This document shows positions 34,121 through 43,091 of a stretch of DNA of 45,182 nt, piece by piece. The DNA is from Clostridia bacterium. Lineage in GTDB: Bacteria > Bacillota > Clostridia > Oscillospirales > Acutalibacteraceae. The stretch covers positions 1 to 45,182 of the forward strand of contig JAFSGH010000028.1 of the NCBI GenBank assembly GCA_017440965.1, read 5' to 3'. Below the pieces are notes generated by a model. That model made no database searches, was not told where the DNA came from, and saw only the letters and a list, made by a program, of their open reading frames with translations. The position numbers and the translations under genes are program-made. Every line of letters begins with the position of its first letter. The stretch's first letter is position 1.

Positions 34121-36064
34121 ATGGTAAATGTAAAACTCAGAGACGATGTTAAGCAGTTTGAAAACGGTATTTCTGCTGCTGAAATCGCAAAATCCATCGG
34201 CGCAGGTCTTTATAAGGCAGTATGCGTTTGTAAGATCAACGGAGAAGTAAAGGATCTTCGCACAAGGATCGAGCAGGACTCAGAGGTAGAATTTCTCACA
34301 TTTGATGATGAAGAGGGCAAAAAGGCATTCCGCCATACCGCTTCTCATATTTTGGCTCAGGCAGTAAAAAGACTTTATCCCGAGGCAAAGCTTGCTATCG
34401 GACCTGCAATTGATAAGGGCTTTTACTATGATTTTGATGTTCCCAAGGCATTTTCTCCCGAGGAGCTTGAGAAAATAGAAGCCGAGATGAAGAAGATCGT
34501 CAAGGAGGGACTTGAACTCACTCAGTTTGAGATGACTCCCGATGAAGCAATTAAATTCTATGAGGAAAAGGGCGAGATATATAAGGTCGAACTTATAAAG
34601 GAGCATGCTGATAAGGGCGAGAATATAAGCTTTTATAAGCAGGGCGAATTCACAGAGCTTTGTGCAGGCCCTCATCTCCCCGACACATCCCGCGTCAAGG
34701 CATTCAAGCTTACATCCTGTACCGGTGCTTACTGGAGAGGCGACGAGAAGAACAAGATGCTCCAGAGAATCTACGGCACGGCTTTCCTGAAGCAGGCTGA
34801 TCTGGATGCACATCTTGAGGCACTTGAGGAAGCAAAGAGAAGAGACCATAATAAATTGGGCAGAGATCTTGAGCTGTTCACTACGGTGGATTATATCGGT
34901 CAGGGACTCCCCATTCTTCTTCCCAAGGGCTGTGACATCATTCAGACTCTTCAGAGATTCGTTGAGGACGAGGAGAGAAGAAGAGGCTGGGTAAGAACAA
35001 AGACTCCTCTTATGGCTAAGAGCGATCTTTATAAAATTTCCGGACACTGGGATCACTATAAGGACGGTATGTTCGTTTTAGGCGACGAGGAAAAAGATGA
35101 CGAAGTATTTGCTCTTCGTCCCATGACCTGTCCCTTCCAGTATCAGGCATATCTTAACCGTGCCCGCTCCTACAGAGATCTTCCCATGCGTCTTGCCGAG
35201 ACCTCAACGCTTTTCAGAAATGAGGCTTCAGGCGAAATGCACGGACTTATCCGTGTGCGTCAGTTCACAATTTCCGAGGGACATCTTATGTGTACTCCCG
35301 AGCAGCTTGCTGACGAATTCAAGCGCTGTCTTGAGCTTACCACCTTTATGCTTGAAACTCTCGGTCTTTATGAGGATGTTTCCTACCGCTTCTCACAGTG
35401 GGATCCCGAGGATAAGGAAAAGTATATCGGCACTCCCGAGCAGTGGGATGAGGCTCAGGGCGTTATGAAGGAGATACTTGACAATCTCGGCATCAATTAT
35501 AAGATAGGCATCGGTGAGGCAGCCTTCTACGGTCCCAAGCTTGACATTCAGATAAAGAATGTTCACGGCAAGGAGGATACTCTCATCACCATTCAGATAG
35601 ACCAGATGCTTGCAGAAAAATTCGGTATGGAATATGTTGCAGCAGACGGCACAAAGAAGAATCCCTATATCATTCACAGAACATCTATCGGCTGCTATGA
35701 AAGAACACTTGCTCTTCTTATCGAAAAGTATGCAGGTGCATTCCCCTTATGGCTTGCTCCCGAGCAGGTAAGGATTCTCCCCATCGCAGACCGCCATCAG
35801 GATGCGGCTTACGCAGTCAAGAAGGCTCTTGAGGATGCAGGCATCGTAAAGGTTGATGTTGACACAAGAAGCGAAAAGCTCGGCTATAAGCTTCGTGAGG
35901 CACAGCTTGAAAAGGTTCCCTATATGCTTGTTATCGGTGATAAGGAAGCAGAAGACGGCACCGTATCAGTAAGAAAGCGCGGCCACGGCGACCAGGGCGT
36001 TCAGAGCATCGCAGACTTCATAAAGCTTGCTTCAGAAGAGATAGAAACAAGAGTTATATGGTAA
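34121..36064 (+). CDS. thrS: Threonyl-tRNA synthetase
   Basis: 647 residues, the usual length. An N-terminal TGS domain (about 1-62) precedes the editing domain with HTASH and LCAGPH metal ligands, the class II core with zinc ligands Cys in MTCPF, His in SEGHLMC and His in IIHRTSIG, motif 2 (FRNEASGEMHGL), and the anticodon-binding domain (about 550-640). The ATG follows AAGAGGTG. Expression is controlled by the upstream Thr T-box. It is a single-gene unit. Confidence 0.98.
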   Translation: MVNVKLRDDVKQFENGISAAEIAKSIGAGLYKAVCVCKINGEVKDLRTRIEQDSEVEFLTFDDEEGKKAFRHTASHILAQAVKRLYPEAKLAIGPAIDKGFYYDFDVPKAFSPEELEKIEAEMKKIVKEGLELTQFEMTPDEAIKFYEEKGEIYKVELIKEHADKGENISFYKQGEFTELCAGPHLPDTSRVKAFKLTSCTGAYWRGDEKNKMLQRIYGTAFLKQADLDAHLEALEEAKRRDHNKLGRDLELFTTVDYIGQGLPILLPKGCDIIQTLQRFVEDEERRRGWVRTKTPLMAKSDLYKISGHWDHYKDGMFVLGDEEKDDEVFALRPMTCPFQYQAYLNRARSYRDLPMRLAETSTLFRNEASGEMHGLIRVRQFTISEGHLMCTPEQLADEFKRCLELTTFMLETLGLYEDVSYRFSQWDPEDKEKYIGTPEQWDEAQGVMKEILDNLGINYKIGIGEAAFYGPKLDIQIKNVHGKEDTLITIQIDQMLAEKFGMEYVAADGTKKNPYIIHRTSIGCYERTLALLIEKYAGAFPLWLAPEQVRILPIADRHQDAAYAVKKALEDAGIVKVDVDTRSEKLGYKLREAQLEKVPYMLVIGDKEAEDGTVSVRKRGHGDQGVQSIADFIKLASEEIETRVIW

Positions 36065-36070
36065 AAATAA

Positions 36071-36092
36071 GACCGCATCATCAGGTGCGGTC
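36071..36092 (+). terminator. Possible thrS terminator hairpin
   Basis: GACCGCA/TGCGGTC stem (36071-36077 with 36086-36092) lies six bases after the thrS stop. The following T content is poor, so termination may be partial, with read-through into 36141. Confidence 0.45.
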
Positions 36093-36140
36093 ATTGCCCT
36101 TTGTGGGATAAAAGAGAATAAACAAACGGAGGTTGCTTAA

Positions 36141-38723
36141 ATGACAAACGGCAATATGACAGAAAGAAAAAATGAAACTGTTTTAAGCATCAGGGCTGTG
36201 ATATGTCTTATGCTGGCTTTTTTTATCGCATTTATGTCTTTTTCCGGAATTCCCTTCCCTATTGATGCCATAGCAGAGACTGTATCGGAGGAAACAAGCA
36301 TTGAAGAAGCTTCTTCCCTTGAGACTGTAAATCCGGAGATGATAACTGTCTCGGAAAAAGGGTATTCAGGCATTTATTCAATTAGTATTGATGCGGGACA
36401 GACGGGTGCTTTTGCCTGCGGTAAGATCTTCCTGTATTTTGATTCCGAGCAATTGAGCTACAGCGGATTTAATGCCGGGACAAATATCACAGAGTCAGAC
36501 TACTTTATAAATTTCAGTCAGGATATGACTTCCAATCCTTTTGTAAAAGAAAAGGATGGCTTGTCCGTGTTTGTTCTTGAATTCGGCGGGGATACGGATA
36601 CATATGCTTCGGAAGATCATCTCTGTACCGTACATTTTGAAATTCTGAGCTGTGAAACAAATATCGATACTATGCTGGAGTTTGCCGGATTGTCAGCAGC
36701 AGACGGTGAAAAGGTATGCCGTATTTATAACAGCTTTAACCCTATGGATTATCTTATATACGGAGATGTTGATGGTGACGGGGTTATAGGGGCCGCAGAT
36801 GCACGGCTCACGGTGAGAGCGGCTACAGGTTTAGAGGTATTGTCTCAGAGGCAGAATATTGCTGCCGATGTGATCAAGGAGAAAGAGGAGCTTGCTTTAA
36901 CATCGATGGATGCAAGAATGATACTAAGGGCAGCTATCGGTCTCGAAGATAGGGACAGCCTACCTGTTTCAAAAACATTTTATGCAGCTTCAAATTATGA
37001 AGGTGAGATAAGACTTGATGTGAGAGAAACAGAGAATGGGTTTGAAGTCGATATTATTGCTGATAAGATGACAGAGCTTAACGGTTTTGATATAGAGGTC
37101 TCCTACAATAACAGTATCCTGACTATGCCTGCCAAGTGGTATGAAGCCGCAGTAATACACACAGATATGCAAGATTTCGCTTACAATTTTGAGAACAATA
37201 CAATTTGCTGGTCAGCGAATACCACTGATGACGGAAAAACAGAGATTTCAGGGTTTTTTAAGGATAAGTTCAGTCATGATATTGATTATTCTGAGAAGGA
37301 GTATTCTTACGCAGATACAGATTATGAGGTAAAGGAAGAAAGACGCCTTATTACCTTATATTATACCTATGAGGAAGGTGTTGAGCCTTCTGCTTGTGAC
37401 TTTTCTGTTTCCGGAAGGTTCTATGTCGCAGACACTTATTATGGTGATGTTTTTGATACTACATCATATGATGATGCTTCAATTGAGGTGGTGCTTGACG
37501 GTACTAAGGCAAAGCTTTATGCAAAAAACAGTATTGATCTCAAAAGTATGGAAATGTCGATCGGATTGGATCCTGCAGTTGTTTCAAAGGTAAGATTTAC
37601 GCACGGTGAAGATGCAAAAATGATCAGTTTATATACAGATGACTTGAATGCCTTTATTTCAGAAAATAATTACTCTGAGATTGATAATATTTATTACGGA
37701 TGTTATTTTAGGGATACTCTTTGGTCTTCAGATAAATTTAAGGAAGCAGCGACTGAAGATGTTGAAATTAATGATAAATATTTCCATTTTGCCACAATTA
37801 CAATAACTCTTAAGGATGGATTTACCCAATCCGATATAGTGCTGAATGCAAGTGCGGATATGCACTTTTGTGATGAAAACGGCAATGATTTTATAGTAAG
37901 CTCTTTGCCTTGTGTGGTTAATAAGTTAACTCCCGAGCCTGAGGAGACTACGACTGAGAATGGAGAGACTACAACTGAGTCAGAGGAGACTACAACTGAG
38001 TCAGAGGAGACTACAACTGAGTCAGAGGAGACTTTAACTGTTCATTCTCATAATTATTCTTCTGAGATAACAAAGGAGCCCTCATGTGTTGATATTGGTA
38101 TTGTAACATTTACATGCTTATGCGGAGATAAATATACAGAGGATATTCCCTCAAAGGGTGGACATAAGCTTTCCTGGACTGTTGTGAAGCCTGCCACGAG
38201 TTTTGCAGAGGGCATAAAAGAGGGTAAGTGCGGGAACTGCAGCTACAGTGAAAAGGTCGCAATAGAAAAGCTTCCCGAAATTGCGGTAAAGCCCGAAAAT
38301 GCCGATGATGCTAAGATAAGCGATAATGGCAATATGCTTACCTTAAGCGGAATAAAAACAGAGGACTTTATAAAGATAATTCCCGAAAATGCAGTTATTG
38401 AAAGCTCTGACGGCAAGGCAGTCGGAAAGGATGAGCTTATCGGCACCGGAATGAAGATAGTGATGAAGGATAAGAGCGGAAGGATCGTTGATACAAAGGT
38501 TATCGTTGTTCCCTGTGATGTTGACGGTGACGGTCTTATTGCTTCCGCTGATGCAAGAAGTGCTCTGAGAAAGGCTGTTGGTCTTGATGAGCTGGATGAA
38601 TATCAGTTTTCGGCTGCAAATATTGAGCAGGACAGCGAAATCAGCTCTGCCGATGCAAGAACGATCCTTCGTGCTGCGGTAGGTCTCGAAAAGCAAGAGG
38701 AGCTTTTCGGTAAAGTAAAATAA
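36141..38723 (+). CDS. Large secreted protein with two dockerin-like modules
   Basis: 860 residues with an N-terminal signal or anchor (about 17-45). Region 70-190 is beta-rich and cohesin/CBM-like in character. A dockerin-like module follows at about 208-269: its first repeat (GDVDGDGVIGAADARLTVRA) has good calcium ligands, its second lacks them. Then come further beta-rich regions (about 280-620), a Thr/Glu tandem repeat, a Cys-containing HNYSSEITKEPSC/CGDKYTEDIP module, and a C-terminal dockerin-like module (about 790-850, VDGDGLIASADAR and EISSADARTILR). The RBS is GGAGG. Dockerins dock to cohesins, so it is probably part of a cell-surface assembly. The N-terminal two-thirds is more AT-rich than the last quarter, suggesting a mosaic origin. 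Confidence 0.8.
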   Translation: MTNGNMTERKNETVLSIRAVICLMLAFFIAFMSFSGIPFPIDAIAETVSEETSIEEASSLETVNPEMITVSEKGYSGIYSISIDAGQTGAFACGKIFLYFDSEQLSYSGFNAGTNITESDYFINFSQDMTSNPFVKEKDGLSVFVLEFGGDTDTYASEDHLCTVHFEILSCETNIDTMLEFAGLSAADGEKVCRIYNSFNPMDYLIYGDVDGDGVIGAADARLTVRAATGLEVLSQRQNIAADVIKEKEELALTSMDARMILRAAIGLEDRDSLPVSKTFYAASNYEGEIRLDVRETENGFEVDIIADKMTELNGFDIEVSYNNSILTMPAKWYEAAVIHTDMQDFAYNFENNTICWSANTTDDGKTEISGFFKDKFSHDIDYSEKEYSYADTDYEVKEERRLITLYYTYEEGVEPSACDFSVSGRFYVADTYYGDVFDTTSYDDASIEVVLDGTKAKLYAKNSIDLKSMEMSIGLDPAVVSKVRFTHGEDAKMISLYTDDLNAFISENNYSEIDNIYYGCYFRDTLWSSDKFKEAATEDVEINDKYFHFATITITLKDGFTQSDIVLNASADMHFCDENGNDFIVSSLPCVVNKLTPEPEETTTENGETTTESEETTTESEETTTESEETLTVHSHNYSSEITKEPSCVDIGIVTFTCLCGDKYTEDIPSKGGHKLSWTVVKPATSFAEGIKEGKCGNCSYSEKVAIEKLPEIAVKPENADDAKISDNGNMLTLSGIKTEDFIKIIPENAVIESSDGKAVGKDELIGTGMKIVMKDKSGRIVDTKVIVVPCDVDGDGLIASADARSALRKAVGLDELDEYQFSAANIEQDSEISSADARTILRAAVGLEKQEELFGKVK
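37941..38039 (+). repeat. In-frame tandem repeat, 21-bp unit coding (T)TTESEE
   Basis: A 21-base unit, encoding TTTESEE, is repeated about three times exactly, with a diverged unit upstream (TTTENGE) and a partial one downstream. It makes an acidic flexible linker and is prone to slippage, so copy number may vary between strains. Confidence 0.9.
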
Positions 38724-38769
38724 TTAACGAGGATCGTTTTTTCAGTATTTAAGCAATAAGGAGAACATT

Positions 38770-40542
38770 ATGAAAAAAGCGATCAGCATTTTTGTGTCTG
38801 TTGTTTTGTTTCTGACTGCTTTTCCGTTTTCGGTATCGGCTGCGGATGATATGGCGATCAGCATAACTCCTGATATTACCGATGCGGTGTATTCATATCT
38901 TAATGAGGTGTATGTTGAAAAATATCCTGCGCTGGCGCTTGATTTTTCTTTCGGCTCCTGCTCTGACAGAAGGGTGCTTCAGAAGCTTGCGGATATGCTT
39001 ACAAAAGACTGTAAGACGGATGAAGAAAAGGCAATTGCGGTTGTCAGCTGGGCAGACAGAAACATAAACTATAAGTCATATGTTGATACCACATATTATT
39101 TCCCCATTGATGTATTTGCTCACAGAACGGGAAACTGTCTCGGACTCGGTCTGTTTATATCTCAGGTGCTTCGTCTTGCAGGTGTGCCCGGTGTGTTCTG
39201 TGCAGGCACGAGAGGAGATATGAAGGATCATATAAGGCTCAGCGACAGAGAGATAGATCACGGCTGGGTAATGATATATTATAATAACACCTGGAATTTA
39301 TTTGATCCTCTTTTTGATGTTTTCGGAACTGATGACAGAGAATTTATCTCCCGTTGGTATTTTACCGATCATATTGAAGGTGTCTCTCCGCATTATGAGG
39401 GAATGCCTTATGAATATGTGTTTTACGGTGACTGCATTTTTTATATTGACGGCAGATTCATTCACTATAAAGACGGTATGCCCGCTTCGGAATACTGGGG
39501 CAATGCCGCAGAGGGCGGTTCTGCTCTGAACGGTTCTGTTCCGTATTTTACCAAGAACAGATATGACAGCGGTAACGGAGGCGGAGACGGATTTTATCAC
39601 ATTGACGATCCCGATAGGAAAAAAAGTATGATAAATGACGAATGCTATTCGGGCGGCTGGATAAACTACGGTGATATGGTAGGCTATTATACAAAGGAAA
39701 ACGGTATAATTGCAGGCTGTACGGTCAAGGAGTATAACGGCGAAAAGCTGTTTCTTCCCTACGGTTCAACACCTCTGAGGCTTCACGGGGATGCTGATGA
39801 ATATACCCTTACTTGGGGAGCGCCCACCTTTATTTTAGGAGAAGAGATAATAGCTCCCGAGCCCTTGTGGGTAGAGAGTGAAATTGCAAACGGCAGAGTT
39901 ATTACTTATGAAAGCATCACCCCTGAGATCGCAACAGTTTCGGAAACGGGAAAGATCACTGCCCTTCAGGAGGGATATGTGTCCGTAATGGTATCCTCAA
40001 GAGACTCATATGACGATCCCGGAAATTATTGCGGAGGCTTCATTGAGATTTATGTGGCGGCTGAAAAAAGAGAATACGATTATTCAGACAAGCTGATTGT
40101 TGAAGCAACTGAAATAAAGGTCATGGACGATACGAATTTCGCCGCAAGAGAGAATACAACTGTCGAGGCCGTTAAAAACAGCCTTCTCGGTGCGGTTATC
40201 ACAGACGAAAAGGGTAATGTTCCTGAGGAGGATGCCGTTATCGGAAGCGGCTGGACAGTAACGCTTCCCGGCGGAATGAGTGTTGTTGCGGTTATCCCCG
40301 GAGATCTTGATTCTGACGGCGGTGTTTCATCCGCTGATGCGAGACTCACTCTTCGTGCTTCCGTGGGACTTGAGAATAATCCCAATGAATGGTTTACTAA
40401 GGCAGGCGACATAGAAAAGGATGAAGGCGGTGCAAAGCTTTCAGCCGCTGACGCAAGAACTATCCTCAGAGGCTCTGTAGGACTTGAAAACAGAAATCTC
40501 TGGTATGATGCTATTGGTCAGACAGTAAATACGGGACATTGA
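38770..40542 (+). CDS. Secreted transglutaminase-like protein with C-terminal dockerin module
   Basis: 590 residues. A signal peptide (about 1-24) is followed by a transglutaminase/cysteine-protease-like core at about 30-190 with the probable triad Cys123 (TGNCLGLG), His164 (DHGWVMIYY) and Asp179 (WNLFDP), an Ig-like Big_2 region (about 370-430, TPEIATVSETGKITALQEG), and a dockerin-like module (about 516-577: GDLDSDGGVSSADARLTLR and LSAADARTILRGSVG). Such cores cut or cross-link proteins; the activity here is unproven. It lies 46 bases after the other dockerin protein, with the same C-terminal module, so both may dock on one scaffold. Confidence 0.87.
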   Translation: MKKAISIFVSVVLFLTAFPFSVSAADDMAISITPDITDAVYSYLNEVYVEKYPALALDFSFGSCSDRRVLQKLADMLTKDCKTDEEKAIAVVSWADRNINYKSYVDTTYYFPIDVFAHRTGNCLGLGLFISQVLRLAGVPGVFCAGTRGDMKDHIRLSDREIDHGWVMIYYNNTWNLFDPLFDVFGTDDREFISRWYFTDHIEGVSPHYEGMPYEYVFYGDCIFYIDGRFIHYKDGMPASEYWGNAAEGGSALNGSVPYFTKNRYDSGNGGGDGFYHIDDPDRKKSMINDECYSGGWINYGDMVGYYTKENGIIAGCTVKEYNGEKLFLPYGSTPLRLHGDADEYTLTWGAPTFILGEEIIAPEPLWVESEIANGRVITYESITPEIATVSETGKITALQEGYVSVMVSSRDSYDDPGNYCGGFIEIYVAAEKREYDYSDKLIVEATEIKVMDDTNFAARENTTVEAVKNSLLGAVITDEKGNVPEEDAVIGSGWTVTLPGGMSVVAVIPGDLDSDGGVSSADARLTLRASVGLENNPNEWFTKAGDIEKDEGGAKLSAADARTILRGSVGLENRNLWYDAIGQTVNTGH

Positions 40543-40601
40543 CAGCATAAAGAATCAAGGTTATTATATTGATAATAAAATTTTATTAAGGAGAAATTAT
40601 T

Positions 40602-41462
40602 ATGGGCATTTTTCTTAAGCTTCGTTATATAATGATGCTTCCTATCTTGTTTCTCACTCTTATTACCTCTCCCGCGGCTGAAAGCACAGAGACCGCAGAG
40701 CTTATCGGTACAGATACCTTTATTTTAGGTCAGGCTCTTATTATGGGACAAGGAATCACAACTGACGGAGAGTATTTTTACACAAGCGGTTCAATAGCCG
40801 CTATCGATCTTACTGCCCTTTCAAAGATCCGTATTGAGGATATGGAGATCGTTGATGTAAAAATAAATCCTCTTCCCGACAAATGCAGTGAAAGAGGAAA
40901 TGATCATATCGGCGGCATAAGCTACTATAACGGAAAAATATATGCTCCCGTTGAGGGCGGAGACGAGGTTTATGCCTCAATTGTGGTTTATGATGCGAAA
41001 ACGCTTGAGCATACAGGCGAGATCTATGATCTTCCGAATGAGCTTTATCCTGACGGTGTGCCCTGGTGTGCCGTTGATCCTGAAACCGGATATCTTTATG
41101 CAAGCTTCTGGGATGAGGCAGATGTCATACATGTTTATGATGTAAACGATTCAATGAAGAGTGTCCGTGATATTGAGGTAAAGGGAGCAGACTTTATCGA
41201 CCGTATTCAGGGCGGAGAATTCTATAACGGTGAGCTTTATCTTTCCTATGATATCCATGATAACGGCAATATCAAGAATATAATGAAGGTGGATGTTGAA
41301 ACAGGTGAGGTCAGCCTTGCCGCAGAAAGAAATGTGGGCTCTGACAATGTAGAGGCAGAGGGAATGACATTCACAAAAAACGGCGATGAGGTAATTCTTC
41401 ATGTTCTCGACTATAACAAGATCGCAGGCATATTCCTCCGCCATTATAAGGTTGATTTCTGA
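40602..41462 (+). CDS. Secreted protein, beta-propeller-like, unknown function
   Basis: 286 residues with an N-terminal signal peptide (about 1-27). Repeated short blocks of the type GGISYYNGKIYAPVEGG, VDPETGYLYASFWD and GGEFYNGELYLSYD look like propeller blades (YVTN or quinoprotein style). No catalytic motif is visible. It lies 59 bases after the dockerin/transglutaminase gene and has its own AAGGAG site, but no dockerin. A terminator follows at 41484. A binding or recognition role would be inference. Confidence 0.8.
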   Translation: MGIFLKLRYIMMLPILFLTLITSPAAESTETAELIGTDTFILGQALIMGQGITTDGEYFYTSGSIAAIDLTALSKIRIEDMEIVDVKINPLPDKCSERGNDHIGGISYYNGKIYAPVEGGDEVYASIVVYDAKTLEHTGEIYDLPNELYPDGVPWCAVDPETGYLYASFWDEADVIHVYDVNDSMKSVRDIEVKGADFIDRIQGGEFYNGELYLSYDIHDNGNIKNIMKVDVETGEVSLAAERNVGSDNVEAEGMTFTKNGDEVILHVLDYNKIAGIFLRHYKVDF

Positions 41463-41483
41463 TAAGAAAATTAATGCGTAAAA

Positions 41484-41514
41484 ATACCCTTGCTCCTTTT
41501 CGGGGCAAGGGTAT
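41484..41514. terminator. Terminator shared by converging genes
   Basis: A 13-bp stem (41484-41496 with 41502-41514, ATACCCTTGC core) with a 5-base loop lies between the plus-strand gene ending at 41462 and the minus-strand tlpA-like gene ending at 41584. A/T-rich feet on both sides suggest it works in both directions. Confidence 0.7.
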
Positions 41515-41531
41515 CGTTTATTATATGCAAA

Positions 41532-41570
41532 AAACACCTTTTTGCTCCCAAGCTTGGGGGCGGTGGGTGA
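41532..41570 (-). repeat. 39-bp hairpin repeat, copy 1 (after tlpA-like gene)
   Basis: It has the core CTCCCAAGCTTGGGGG with outer CACC/GGTG pairing. It is related to 42207-42245 (same length, same AAACACCT start, one internal indel). Each lies directly 3' of a minus-strand gene. Confidence 0.7.
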
Positions 41571-41583
41571 AGCAGGATGCTTT

Positions 41584-42141
41584 TTATTTTATTGTCTGAA
41601 TAATACTTTCAAGGGTAGCCTTATCTATCATTCCCGAGCGGTTATATCTTATGTTGCCGTCACGGTCTATTGCTATTGTGCGGGGGATTCCGGTTATTCC
41701 GTAGGTTATTGCGGCGCTGTATTCCAGGTCATAATAGGTGGGGAAGCTGTAGCCCTTTGCTTTTATGAATTTTTCGCCGTTTTCAATGCCGTCATCAGTG
41801 TTTACCATTAAAAACATAACCGTGTCGCCGTATTCCTTGTAAGCCTCCTCAAAATCAGGCATTTCCTGAATGCAGTAGCCGCACCAGGTTGCCCAGAAAT
41901 TAAGGATCATCGGCTTGCCCTTAAGTGAACTGATATTGATCTCATTGCCCTTGGCATCAAAGATTTTGATGTCCTTCATCTGAGCGTACTGAACGGTGTC
42001 GGATGAAAGGGAAGAGCTTGCAGCCTCACTGCTTGTCATCTCTTCATTTGCCTTGTCCGAAAGCGAGGGATATACGATAGCGGCAAGCGCAATTATTATT
42101 ACAAGAACTGTTGTTACAATGATAAGTGATTTGTTTTTCAT
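41584..42141 (-). CDS. TlpA/ResA-like membrane-anchored thioredoxin
   Basis: 185 residues. An N-terminal membrane anchor (about 5-25) and a Ser-rich linker precede a thioredoxin-fold domain with WATWCGYCIQEMP (Cys87, Cys90) and cis-Pro in GIPRT. It works outside the membrane as a thiol-disulfide reductase, presumably taking electrons from the CcdA protein encoded just upstream. The target is unknown; no cytochrome c maturation genes are seen here. RBS AAGGAG. The gap to ccdA holds a hairpin repeat. Confidence 0.92.
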   Translation of the reverse strand: MKNKSLIIVTTVLVIIIALAAIVYPSLSDKANEEMTSSEAASSSLSSDTVQYAQMKDIKIFDAKGNEINISSLKGKPMILNFWATWCGYCIQEMPDFEEAYKEYGDTVMFLMVNTDDGIENGEKFIKAKGYSFPTYYDLEYSAAITYGITGIPRTIAIDRDGNIRYNRSGMIDKATLESIIQTIK

Positions 42142-42206
42142 AGCTTTTCTCCTTTTTTATTATATAGGAAATTGCTCGCAATGTGAGCAATTTTGCTTAT
42201 AACAAG

Positions 42207-42245
42207 AAACACCTACAGCCCCCAAGATTGGGGGTAGGGGGTTGA
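42207..42245 (-). repeat. 39-bp hairpin repeat, copy 2 (after ccdA)
   Basis: CCCCCAAGATTGGGGG core with flanking CCTAC/GTAGG-type pairing; related to the copy at 41532-41570. It may act as a terminator, processing site or REP-like element. Confidence 0.7.
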
Positions 42246-42264
42246 CAAATCGTAAGATTTTTTC

Positions 42265-42927
42265 TTATGCAAGAACAGATAAAAATCTGTTCATAAGTCC
42301 TGTCATCATAAGAATACCGATAATTACAAGGAATATTCCGCAGACGGTATTTATTATTTTATAATTTTTCTTAATAAATGTGAATGCTCCCTTGAGCTTA
42401 TCTATAAGCACTGCACTGAGTAAGAAGGGGACACCGAGACCGAGGGAATAGAGCAAAAGCATTATTATGCCCTTCAGCATATCACCCTCACTTGATGCAA
42501 GCGCAAGTGCTGAGCCTAAAAACGCTCCGACGCAGGGTGTCCAGCCGACAGAGAAGACCACTCCGAAAAGAAAGGCTGAAAAGAATCCCATATCCGTTCT
42601 GAGTCTTCCGGTTTTCAGTCCCGAAAAAAGCTTCAGGTTGAAAACGCCCATATAATTCAGTCCGAAAACTATAACGATGAGTCCGAGAACAATATTCACG
42701 ACCGTTTCATATTGCTTCAGAAGGCCACCGAGAGTGCCTGCAAGGGCACCGAGAGCCGTGAAAACAACGGTAAAGCCTGTAACGAAGCCTGAGGCTCCGA
42801 GAAGAGTTTTCTTTGTGCTTCTTTCTCCGCCGCCTGCAAAATAGGAAAGATAAACAGGAAGCATGGGAAGAAGGCAGGGGGAAATGAAGGTTATTATGCC
42901 TTCAATAAAGGATACCGCAAATTGCAT
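42265..42927 (-). CDS. ccdA: CcdA/DsbD-type membrane electron carrier
   Basis: 220 residues, six predicted membrane segments. The pair of redox Cys sit in SPCLLPMLPVYLSYF (first helix) and GWTPCVGAFLGSAL (fourth helix), both with the conserved prolines. It moves reducing equivalents from cytoplasmic thioredoxin to extracytoplasmic partners such as the TlpA-like protein encoded next. The arrangement ccdA then tlpA on the minus strand suggests an operon. A TTGACA-like hexamer lies at 42986-42991, but no -10 box fits at the right distance. Confidence 0.93.
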   Translation of the reverse strand: MQFAVSFIEGIITFISPCLLPMLPVYLSYFAGGGERSTKKTLLGASGFVTGFTVVFTALGALAGTLGGLLKQYETVVNIVLGLIVIVFGLNYMGVFNLKLFSGLKTGRLRTDMGFFSAFLFGVVFSVGWTPCVGAFLGSALALASSEGDMLKGIIMLLLYSLGLGVPFLLSAVLIDKLKGAFTFIKKNYKIINTVCGIFLVIIGILMMTGLMNRFLSVLA

Positions 42928-43037
42928 ATATTAACTCCTAAATTAGAATGATTTTAATTTCTCTTTAAGTATATATTATTTTTCTTGTCAAATCAATAGC
43001 CCCTGTGTATAAAAATCTATAAAATTAAAATTAATTA

Positions 43038-43066
43038 TTGATAATTATTATTCTTTTATGTATAAT
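43038..43066 (+). promoter_or_regulatory. Promoter of the HEYGH/metallophosphatase pair
   Basis: TTGATA (43038-43043) and TATAAT (43061-43066) are 17 bases apart, about 25 bases before the ATG. Confidence 0.75.
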
Positions 43067-43091
43067 TTAGTCAGAACGGAGCGTGATAGAT

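Noticed and set aside
34280..35056. A 258-residue open frame opposite thrS
   Set aside because: Antisense shadow of a fully assigned synthetase gene.
42986..42991. Minus-strand TTGACA as the ccdA -35 box
   Set aside because: The nearest TATACT is only 12 bases away and the 17-base position reads TTAAAG; too weak to call.
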